From: Solirubrobacter taibaiensis
GTDB taxonomy: Bacteria > Actinomycetota > Thermoleophilia > Solirubrobacterales > Solirubrobacteraceae
DNA: 64,000 nucleotides
Reading direction: 5' to 3'
Assembly (NCBI GenBank): GCA_027587225.1
Contig: JAPDDQ010000003.1
Coordinates: forward strand, 1-64,000
Below the pieces are notes generated by a model. The model was not told the origin of the DNA. It ran no database searches and worked only from the letters and a program-made list of their open reading frames with translations. Position 1 is the stretch's first letter. Each line of letters begins with the position of its first letter. Positions 40,892-47,766 of the stretch are shown here, piece after piece. Made by a program: the position numbers and the translations under genes.

Positions 40892-43645
40892 ATGCCCGGA
40901 CCCACGAAGAAGCCGACCCTCGCCCAGTTCGCCGCGCTCGCTGGCGCCGGCGCCACGGCCGCAGCGGCGGCCTCCGTGGCCCGTGCGCACAAGCGCGTCC
41001 TGCACGCGGCGGCCAACACCACCACTGCTGCCCCCACCCCGGGGAACGGCCAGTTCGCCACGGACTCCGCGTTCGTCGCGCTGATCGAGGCCGTCGCCGC
41101 GGCCACCGCCAAGGTCGAGAACGTCGACGACGCGCTGCAGGCCTGCGTCGAGCACGTCTGCCGCTGGACGGGCTGGCCCGTCGGGCACGTGTACTTCGCG
41201 GGCAAGGAAGAGCACGACCCGCTCAAGCCGTCGCACATCTGGCACCTCGGTCACCCGACCAAGTTCGAGGCCTTCCGCGCCCTGACCGAGGCCACCGACC
41301 TTCCGAGCGGCATCGGCCTCCCGGGCCGCGTCGCCGCCACCAGCCGCCCCGCCTGGATCGTGGACGTCCAGTGCGACCCGAACTTCCCGCGCGCGCAGGT
41401 CGCCACCGAAGTGGGCCTCAAGGGCGCGTTCTGCTTCCCGATCCCGATCGGTGACGGCACGTTCGCCGTCATCGAGTGCTTCTCGGTCAACGCCGTCACC
41501 CCGGACGACCGTCTGCTCGAGGTCACCGCGCACATCGGCCGTCAGCTCGGCCGCGTGATCGCCTCCGCCCAGCTCGCCGAGGCCCTGCGCGAGTCCGAGA
41601 GCCGCTTCCGCTCCGTCGCCGAGTCGGCCACGGACGCGATCGTCGCCGCCGACCAGAACGGCGACATCATCTCCTGGAACCGCGGCGCCGAAGTGATGTT
41701 CGGGTACGTCGAGGAAGAGGTCAAGGGCCTCGCGCTGTCGATCCTCATGCCCGAGCGCTTCCGCCCGATGCACGACGCCGGCATCAAGCGCGTCGCCGAA
41801 GGCGGCCTCGCTGCCTCGCGCCTGCTCGGCCAGACCGTCGAGGTCGTCGGCCTGCGCAAGGACGGCCGCGAGTTCCCGCTCGAGCTCTCGCTCGCGATGT
41901 GGGAGAACGCCGGCCAGCGCTTCTTCAGCGGCATCATCCGCGACATCTCCGAGCGCAAGAAGGCCGAGGAGAAGCTCAAGGCCATCCTCGAGACCGCCCC
42001 GGACCCCATCGTCGAGGTCAGCCCGGACGGGACGATCGCGATCGCCAACGCCCGTACGGACAAGCTGTTCGGCTACGACCGCGAGCAGATCGTCGGCCGC
42101 CCGGTCGAGGAGCTCTTCGCCGAGCGCACCCGGACGCTGGTCGCCGAGCGCTTCCGCGCCGTGCTGCAGAGCAAGGCCAAGGACGCGCAGGTCGCCCTGG
42201 GCATGGGCCTCGAGCTGTGGGGCCAGCGCCAGGACGGCACCGAGTTCCCGGTCGACGTCACCGTCTCCCCGCTGCAGACCGACGACGGCACGGTCCTCAC
42301 CGCCATCATCCGCGACATCACGGAGCGCAAGCGCTTCGAGAACCAGCTCCAGCACCTCGCCGACCACGACGCGCTGACCGAGCTGTTCAACCGTCGCCGC
42401 TTCGACCAGGAACTGGCCGAGTTCGTCTCCTACGCCGCTCGCTACGGCGGCCAGGGCGCCCTCTACCTGCTCGACCTGGACCGCTTCAAGTACGTCAACG
42501 ACACCCGCGGCCACAAGGCCGGCGACGAGGTCATCCGCGCGGTCGGCCGCGCGCTGCATGACAGCGTCCGCAAGACGGACGTCGTGGCCCGCCTCGGCGG
42601 CGACGAGTTCGCCGTGCTGCTGCGCGACGCCGACCAGGACACCGCCGAGCGCATCGCCCAGGGCATGCTCGAGACGATCCGCGAGCGCCGCCTGCCCCTC
42701 GAGGGCCAGCGCATCTCGATGACGACGTCGATCGGCATCGTCTGCTTCGGCGACGAGGAGCCGCGTGGCGAGGACCTCATGGTCAGCGCCGACCTCGCGA
42801 TGTACGCCGCCAAGGAGGCCGGTGGCAACCGCTACCACGTCGCCACCAGCGACGGCGGCGAGTACGTCTCCGGCATGCAGCTGCGCCTGAACTGGGCCGA
42901 CCAGATCCGCCGCGCGCTCGACGAGGACCGCTTCGTCCTGTACTGCCAGCCGATCCTCGAGCTGGCGACCGACACGGTCACCCAGTACGAGCTGCTGCTG
43001 CGCATGATCGGCGACGACGGCGAGATCGTCATGCCCGCCGCGTTCATCGACACCGCGGAGCGCTTCGGCCTGATCCAGGAGATCGACCAGTGGGTCGCTA
43101 AGAAGGCCATCCACCTGCTCGCCGAGCACGACGTCCGCCTCGAGGTCAACGTCTCCGGCAAGTCGATGGACAACCTGGCCATCCCGGAGCTCGTCGAGCG
43201 TGAGATCGCCGCCACCGGCATCGATCCCAGCCGCCTCGTGTTCGAGATCACCGAGACCGCCGCGATCGCCAACATGGAGCAGGCGCGCGCCTTCGCCGAG
43301 CGCCTGACCCGCCTGGGCTGCCGCTTCGCGCTGGATGACTTCGGCGCCGGCTTCTCGAGCTTTTACTACCTGAAGTACCTGCCGCTCGACTACCTGAAGA
43401 TCGACGGCGACTTCATCCGCTCTTTGACCAGCAGCGTCACCGACCAGCTCGTCGTGAAGTCGATGGTCGACATCGCGCGCGGCATGGGCATGAAGACGAT
43501 CGCCGAGTTCGTGGAGGCGCCGGAGACGGTCGCCATGCTCCGCGAGAAGGGCGTCGACTACTCCCAGGGCTACTACCACGGTGCGCCGCGTCCGGTCACC
43601 GAAGAGTTCGTCAAGATCAAGGGCCGTCTGGAGGTCGCGCGATGA
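40892..43645 (+). CDS. GAF-PAS-PAS-GGDEF-EAL cyclic-di-GMP signalling protein
   Basis: 917 residues, cytoplasmic by prediction. GAF domain about 50-225 (VCRWTGWPVGHVYFAG, FCFPIPIGDGTFAVIECFS). Two PAS domains at about 235-350 (SVAESATDAIVAADQNGDIISW) and 360-480 (ILETAPDPIVEVSPDGTI), each ending in a PAC-like ISERKK or ITERKR linker. GGDEF about 485-645 with intact RLGGDEFAVLL. EAL domain about 665-910 with ELL in place of EAL (YELLLRM), EITETAAIA and DDFGAGFSSFYYL. The Glu is retained, so phosphodiesterase activity is possible. It follows the sigma/anti-sigma pair by 49 bases and overlaps the flavin-fold gene (ATGA). Confidence 0.93.
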   Translation: MPGPTKKPTLAQFAALAGAGATAAAAASVARAHKRVLHAAANTTTAAPTPGNGQFATDSAFVALIEAVAAATAKVENVDDALQACVEHVCRWTGWPVGHVYFAGKEEHDPLKPSHIWHLGHPTKFEAFRALTEATDLPSGIGLPGRVAATSRPAWIVDVQCDPNFPRAQVATEVGLKGAFCFPIPIGDGTFAVIECFSVNAVTPDDRLLEVTAHIGRQLGRVIASAQLAEALRESESRFRSVAESATDAIVAADQNGDIISWNRGAEVMFGYVEEEVKGLALSILMPERFRPMHDAGIKRVAEGGLAASRLLGQTVEVVGLRKDGREFPLELSLAMWENAGQRFFSGIIRDISERKKAEEKLKAILETAPDPIVEVSPDGTIAIANARTDKLFGYDREQIVGRPVEELFAERTRTLVAERFRAVLQSKAKDAQVALGMGLELWGQRQDGTEFPVDVTVSPLQTDDGTVLTAIIRDITERKRFENQLQHLADHDALTELFNRRRFDQELAEFVSYAARYGGQGALYLLDLDRFKYVNDTRGHKAGDEVIRAVGRALHDSVRKTDVVARLGGDEFAVLLRDADQDTAERIAQGMLETIRERRLPLEGQRISMTTSIGIVCFGDEEPRGEDLMVSADLAMYAAKEAGGNRYHVATSDGGEYVSGMQLRLNWADQIRRALDEDRFVLYCQPILELATDTVTQYELLLRMIGDDGEIVMPAAFIDTAERFGLIQEIDQWVAKKAIHLLAEHDVRLEVNVSGKSMDNLAIPELVEREIAATGIDPSRLVFEITETAAIANMEQARAFAERLTRLGCRFALDDFGAGFSSFYYLKYLPLDYLKIDGDFIRSLTSSVTDQLVVKSMVDIARGMGMKTIAEFVEAPETVAMLREKGVDYSQGYYHGAPRPVTEEFVKIKGRLEVAR

Positions 43646-44391
43646 GCGGCCACGGTCGTCCCGGGTCGGCCGGCGAGCACGACCTGCAGGAGAAGCTCGG
43701 CACCGTCAAGCGGGCCAACGCCTTCTATGACAACCAGGTGCTCGATCACCTGACGCCGCTGATGCGGGAGTTCATGGAGCGCATGACCATGTGCTTCATC
43801 TCCACGTCGGATGCGCACGGCGAGTGCGACTCCTCGTTCCGCGCGGGCCCTCCGGGTTTTGTGCGCGTGATCGACGAGAAGACCGTCATGTGGCCGGAGT
43901 ACAAGGGCAACGGCGTGATGGCGTCGATGGGGAACATCAACGAGAACGGCTATGTCGGCCTGCTCTTCGTTGATTTCTTCGAGACCCAGGTCGGCCTGCA
44001 CGTGAACGGCAAGGCGACGGTCATCGAGAACGCCGCGGTCGAGGCGTTCGGTGGGCTGTTCGACCGGCTCCCGTTCGCCACGGGGCTCGCGACGAGCGAC
44101 GACACCAAGAAGACGCCTGAGCGTTGGGTCGTGGTCCAGATCGACGAGGCCTACATCCACTGCTCCAAGCACATTCCGGCGCTGCAGTACAAGCCCGAGG
44201 GCGAGGACAGCGGCCGCCGTGCGGGCGACGTCTTCAAGGCCAAGAACGCGGACCGCGCGTGGCTGCAGCCGACCTGCGAGATCGAGCTGCCCGCCGAGGA
44301 GCCGCAGATCGGCGAGGTCAAGTTCGCCGACGAGCCGGCGCCGACGCACGCTGCGTCGGGGCGCCGACTCCCTTTGCCTGTCCGCAAGTAG
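43642..44391 (+). CDS. Pyridoxamine 5'-phosphate oxidase-fold (FMN-binding split barrel) protein
   Basis: 249 residues. The split-barrel core is seen in MCFISTSDAHGECDSSFRAGPPGFVRVIDEKTV and GLLFVDFFETQVGLHVNGKA, with AYIHCSKHIPAL near the end of the domain. Members bind FMN or F420 and reduce or oxidise small molecules, or bind heme. The start overlaps the stop of the GGDEF-EAL gene (ATGA), an unusual coupling that suggests a redox partner or output of that signalling protein. Substrate unknown. Confidence 0.85.
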   Translation: MSGHGRPGSAGEHDLQEKLGTVKRANAFYDNQVLDHLTPLMREFMERMTMCFISTSDAHGECDSSFRAGPPGFVRVIDEKTVMWPEYKGNGVMASMGNINENGYVGLLFVDFFETQVGLHVNGKATVIENAAVEAFGGLFDRLPFATGLATSDDTKKTPERWVVVQIDEAYIHCSKHIPALQYKPEGEDSGRRAGDVFKAKNADRAWLQPTCEIELPAEEPQIGEVKFADEPAPTHAASGRRLPLPVRK

Positions 44392-44397
44392 GAGGGC

Positions 44398-45258
44398 CTA
44401 GGCCCGCAGCAACGGCGCGGTCAAGCACGTTGGCCCGCCGTCGCCCTTGAGGGAGAGGTCCGTGCCGTCATAAGCATGGACCTCGACCCCTCGCGCTTCC
44501 AGCGCCTTGCGCACCTTCGGGGCGCCATCGACGACCACCACCACGCCCGGCCGGACTGCGAGCACGTTGCAGCCCATCGCGTGGTAGCTCTCCTCGTCGA
44601 GCTTCACCCAGTCGATGCCCCGTTCCTTGAGGTCCTGCAGCAAGCGGACCGGGGCGAGCGGCTCGAACACGATGAACAGCTCCTCGGTCGCGGCCGAGAG
44701 GAACGACTGCAGGTGCAGGACATAGTCCGGGCCCTGATCGTGCGGCATGTCGTAGGCCTCGACGTGCATGCCCTCGGGGTTCACCAGCGCCTGCAGCGCC
44801 TGCGCGCCCTTGCGGTTGGTGCGGTAGCCGAGGCCGACGGCGCAGGTGGTGTCGTCGATGTAGAAGTGGTCGCCGCCGTCGAGGTAGGCGTCGCCCTCGA
44901 GCACACCGAGGACGGGGATGTCCAGGCGCTCGAACTCCGCCTTCGCGTGGCCGGGCTCGCTCTGGCGGATCGGCTTGGCCATGTTGAGCGGGACGCCGCC
45001 CGCGCCGCTCATGATCTGCGGGTCGTGCATGTAGACCGCATCGACGAGACCGTCGATCGCCTCCGCGACCTCGACCTCCACGCCCAGGCCGTCGAGCAGC
45101 TCGACGAGCGCCGCGAACTGGCGCTCGAGCGCCACGCCGTCGGGCGTGCGCCAGCCCGCGCCGTCCCAGTCGCCGGAGGTCGCGGGCTTGCGGACCAGGA
45201 CGCGCCGCAGTGGCGCGACCATGGACGTGACGCCGTAGCGCGAAACGGATGCGGTCAT
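44398..45258 (-). CDS. Amidinotransferase / dimethylargininase family hydrolase
   Basis: 286 residues of the arginine-modifying penteïn fold: RRVLVRKP near the N-terminus, DAVYMHDPQIMSGAG, LDGGDHFYID (substrate-binding Asp/His), DYVLHLQSFL and the C-terminal catalytic Cys in GDGGPTCLTAP. The closest functional groups are N-dimethylarginine dimethylaminohydrolase and related arginine deiminase-like hydrolases, which release an amine or ammonia and citrulline. Single gene, convergent with the flavin-fold gene and 10 bases from the CAP gene stop. Confidence 0.88.
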   Translation of the reverse strand: MTASVSRYGVTSMVAPLRRVLVRKPATSGDWDGAGWRTPDGVALERQFAALVELLDGLGVEVEVAEAIDGLVDAVYMHDPQIMSGAGGVPLNMAKPIRQSEPGHAKAEFERLDIPVLGVLEGDAYLDGGDHFYIDDTTCAVGLGYRTNRKGAQALQALVNPEGMHVEAYDMPHDQGPDYVLHLQSFLSAATEELFIVFEPLAPVRLLQDLKERGIDWVKLDEESYHAMGCNVLAVRPGVVVVVDGAPKVRKALEARGVEVHAYDGTDLSLKGDGGPTCLTAPLLRA

Positions 45259-45268
45259 CCGCTGTGTC

Positions 45269-45847
45269 TTAGCGGATGACGCCGAGGTTCAGCGTGTACG
45301 TCGCGCCGGGGAGATCGGTGGCGCCCTTGGGTGCGCCCGCGACGACACCGACGCCGAGCTCGCGATAGGAGCCGGTGAGCATGTTCTTCTTGTGCGGGGC
45401 GCTGTTGAGCCACTCGTCCACGAGCGAGTTGGGGGTGGCGCGTTCGCCGGTGCCCCAACCGAGGTTCTCGCCGACCTTCCAGCCATCGCCCGGCTTGCCG
45501 TAGCCGGCGGCGCGGATGCGGTCGCCCACCGAGTCGCCGTTCGGGCTCGTGTGATCGAAGTAGTGGTTGGCCACCATGTCGCGTGTGTGGCCGCGTGCGG
45601 CCTGTGCGAGGTCGCCGTCGCGCTTGAGCGCCTTGAGCCCGCGGCTCGTGCGCTCGACGTTCACGAGGCAGGTCACCGCGTCGGCGGCGACGTCGATCTG
45701 GGCCTGCGACGTCGGGACGTCCAGCGCCCCAGGACATTGCGCGGCCCCTTGTGCCGCGCTCGCGGGCGCAGCGTGCAGCATCAATCCAGCGGTCAATGAA
45801 ACGGCAGCCGTCATCAGCCGCCGCGTGATCGCGGTCGTAAGCATCAA
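45269..45847 (-). CDS. Secreted CAP (SCP/YkwD-like) domain protein
   Basis: 192 residues. Signal peptide about 1-32 (LTAGLMLHAAPASAA). The CAP domain (about 55-190) shows CLVNVERTSRGLKALKRDGDLAQAARGHTRDMVANHYFDHTSPNG, GENLGWGTG and EWLNSAPHKKNMLTGSYRELGVGVVAG, with the His/Glu cavity residues of bacterial YkwD proteins. Two Cys (CPGAL, CLVNVE) could form a disulfide. Function in bacteria is unclear; often cell-wall associated. A long leader with inverted repeats lies upstream. Confidence 0.92.
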   Translation of the reverse strand: MMLTTAITRRLMTAAVSLTAGLMLHAAPASAAQGAAQCPGALDVPTSQAQIDVAADAVTCLVNVERTSRGLKALKRDGDLAQAARGHTRDMVANHYFDHTSPNGDSVGDRIRAAGYGKPGDGWKVGENLGWGTGERATPNSLVDEWLNSAPHKKNMLTGSYRELGVGVVAGAPKGATDLPGATYTLNLGVIR

Positions 45848-45896
45848 GTAACGCCCTCCCGGCGTATGCGCGCCTGGCTTGCTACTCAGCGCGTCA

Positions 45897-45918
45897 GAGC
45901 CCGGTTGTTTCCGGGCTC
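45897..45918 (-). promoter_or_regulatory. Hairpin in CAP gene leader
   Basis: GAGCCCGG and CCGGGCTC form a perfect 8-base stem around a 6-base loop, 50-71 bases upstream of the CAP start codon. There is no T tract on either side, so it is more likely part of a leader fold than a classical terminator. Confidence 0.45.
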
Positions 45919-46063
45919 AAGCGGTCAGTCAACGAGGGCGGGCGACGGGGGTCCGGGTCGCTCGCTTGATGTTCGGGTACCCGACAGACTGGACACCTTC
46001 ACATAAAGGTGGACAGTGTCCAAAGAACGAGAATTTAGGTCCAGGCGTAAGGTTTGCGCCGTA

Positions 46064-46143
46064 CGTCTTGCGTGGCTCCGGACGTCGCTGGGGGGAACAC
46101 CGTCTCAAGGACGGTCCCGCTATGCCCGGAGCCACGCAAGACG
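46064..46143. repeat. Perfect 18-bp inverted repeat with nested hairpin
   Basis: The arm at 46064-46081 is the exact reverse complement of 46126-46143, and pairing continues for three more bases after one mismatch. Inside the 44-base loop, ACCGTC (46099-46104) pairs with GACGGT (46110-46115) around TCAAG. It starts 21 bases past the stop of the minus-strand membrane protein, so it could be a terminator of the T-less actinobacterial type, a REP-like element, or part of an RNA. Confidence 0.6.
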
Positions 46144-46164
46144 CACGCCGTGCCGTTGACTACA

Positions 46165-47367
46165 TCAACATTCTTGCGGTCCCGCGGCAGTCGCCGCAAG
46201 TCCGGTGACGGTCCAGTCGCTCCCGTCGCGCTGGAGCCGCCACGTCACCCGGAACTGACGCGCGCGGTCACATCCCTTATCGCGCGCGACGAGAATGTGT
46301 GTCACCGATGAGCCGTCGACGGCGAAGTCGCGCGGCGTCGAGGAGAGCGTGGTGCCATAGCCGGCCTTCCACCGCGCGTACGGTCCGAGGTTCGCCTGCA
46401 CGGCAGGTGAGAGTTGCGCCCACGCCTCGTCGAAGCGCTGGGCGTTGAGGTCGGCGTAGTAGCCGCGCACGAACCGCTTGGCCGAGTCCGCCTGGGACAC
46501 GGGGGCGGGCTCGGCGGGCGCGCTCGCGTTGGGCGTGTCGGCGGGGGCCTGCGCGGTGTCCTCAGCCGGGGCCACCGGCTCCGCGGTCGCCTGGGGAGTC
46601 GCCGCGGGCTTCGGCTTGGGGGTCACCTCGGGCTTGGGTTTGGGAGTGGCCGTGGGGGTCGCCTCGGGCGCCTTCGTCTCGCCGTCGCCAGCGTCGGATG
46701 CGGCCTTCGGCGCTTCGCCGTCGCCGAACATGCCCCTCACGGACAGGTCTTCGTCGGCGTAGCGCGGGGTTTCGGCGCGCGGGGCGGCGTGCTTGCTCGT
46801 CGGGGCGGTCGCGGCGCCCACGATCGTGACGACGGTCGCGGCGGCGATGAGCGCGATGCCGACCGTGACGCCGGCGCGGGCGCTGCCCGGGATGCGGAGG
46901 TCACGGAACACGAGCAGGGAAACGACGCCGACGGCGACGAGCCCGCCCAGCAGGGCGTGGCCGGACAGCGGCCACGCGATCGACGCCGCCGTGGCGAAGA
47001 TCAGCGTCGCGGGGCGGGCCACGCGGGTGATCAGCGTCAGCGCGGCGGCGTAGGCGACGCCGAAGCCGATCACGATCAGCACGAGCGAAGGGCCGTCGAT
47101 CGAGAGCTTCTCGTCGGCGGCGAGAATCAACCGCAGCGTGACGATCACGGCCACGCCCACCCCGGCGGTTACCAGGGCGAGCGCGGCGAAGAGGCCACCG
47201 GCCGCCGCCGTGCGGGCGGCGGCGGCCGGCGTGGGGTGGGCGGGCACCGGTGCCGGCTCGTCGTGCGTCCCCGCCGCGCGGTCAGTCGCGGCAGATGACT
47301 CCTCGGCAATCCACTGACCCTGTGCCGCTTCGCCGGTCCGGGGGGGAGGGGCGACGGTGGGCGGCAC
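46165..47367 (-). CDS. Multi-span membrane protein with Pro/Thr/Ala linker and extracytoplasmic NTF2-like domain
   Basis: 400 residues. After a polar N-terminus (about 1-50) there are four to five hydrophobic helices (about 52-78, 92-112, 118-150, 165-187). A low-complexity linker (about 215-285: PTATPKPKPEVTPKPKP) leads to a small domain (about 290-400: SAKRFVRGYYADLNAQRFDEAWAQL ... WRLQRDGSDWTVTGL) that resembles NTF2/SnoaL-like ligand domains found at the ends of actinobacterial membrane proteins. Function unknown. The gene stands alone on the minus strand upstream of the CAP gene. Confidence 0.72.
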   Translation of the reverse strand: MPPTVAPPPRTGEAAQGQWIAEESSAATDRAAGTHDEPAPVPAHPTPAAAARTAAAGGLFAALALVTAGVGVAVIVTLRLILAADEKLSIDGPSLVLIVIGFGVAYAAALTLITRVARPATLIFATAASIAWPLSGHALLGGLVAVGVVSLLVFRDLRIPGSARAGVTVGIALIAAATVVTIVGAATAPTSKHAAPRAETPRYADEDLSVRGMFGDGEAPKAASDAGDGETKAPEATPTATPKPKPEVTPKPKPAATPQATAEPVAPAEDTAQAPADTPNASAPAEPAPVSQADSAKRFVRGYYADLNAQRFDEAWAQLSPAVQANLGPYARWKAGYGTTLSSTPRDFAVDGSSVTHILVARDKGCDRARQFRVTWRLQRDGSDWTVTGLAATAAGPQEC

Positions 47368-47460
47368 GGCGCGACTCTCTCAGACGCTCCGCGCGCGGGT
47401 GAAGAAGAGAATGCGCAGTCTTGCGCGAAGTTCCCGTGCCCGAAAGGGCAAAAGTCCTGC

Positions 47461-47766
47461 TCAGGAGCCTCTGTAGGTGCTGTAGGCCCACGGCGAGACG
47501 AGCAATGGGACGTGGTATTTCGACGCACCGTCGGCAATGCGGAACCGGACCGGAATCCGGTCCAAGAACTCGCGCGAGCCGAAGTGGTCGCCGATCGCGA
47601 AGACGAGTTCGTACTCGCCGGCCTCGACGTCACCGAACGAGTGGCGTCCATCGTCGTCGGTCGCGGCCACCGCGACGACCTCCCCGTCACCGCGCCGCAG
47701 CTCCAGCGCGACGCCCGCCGCGGGGCTCCCGGCGACCGTGTCGAGCACGTGGGTCGAGAGGCTCAC
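47461..47766 (-). CDS. uraH: Hydroxyisourate hydrolase (transthyretin-like)
   Basis: 101 residues. The family signature LSTHVLDTVAGSPAAGV opens the protein, REFLDRIPVRFRI and SKYHVPLLVSPWAYSTYRGS close it. The terminal YRGS tetrapeptide and the His/Arg residues form the active site. It converts 5-hydroxyisourate, the product of urate oxidation, to OHCU. It is the last gene of the purine operon; the start overlaps the adenine deaminase-OHCU decarboxylase fusion by 4 bases. Confidence 0.95.
   Translation of the reverse strand: MSLSTHVLDTVAGSPAAGVALELRRGDGEVVAVAATDDDGRHSFGDVEAGEYELVFAIGDHFGSREFLDRIPVRFRIADGASKYHVPLLVSPWAYSTYRGS

Larger units (their letters stand above)
45848..46164. other. Intergenic region rich in inverted repeats
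   Basis: About 315 bases between two minus-strand genes, without an ORF of protein-like quality. It contains at least four independent inverted repeats: 45897-45918, the 12-base palindrome TCGGGTACCCGA at 45973-45984, nested GGACAC/GTGTCC and CACCTT/AAGGTG at 45991-46021, and the long one at 46064-46143. It must include the CAP gene promoter and leader. This density of structure is not seen elsewhere in the window and suggests a structured leader RNA or small RNA. Confidence 0.55.

Noticed and set aside
40820..43579. 919-codon minus-strand frame
   Set aside because: Antisense of the GAF-PAS-GGDEF-EAL gene; composition dominated by Ala/Val/Gly/Asp/Arg with no motif.
45973..45984. TCGGGTACCCGA palindrome considered as a repressor operator
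   Set aside because: Kept only as part of the structured region; no linked regulator gene and not close to a recognisable promoter.
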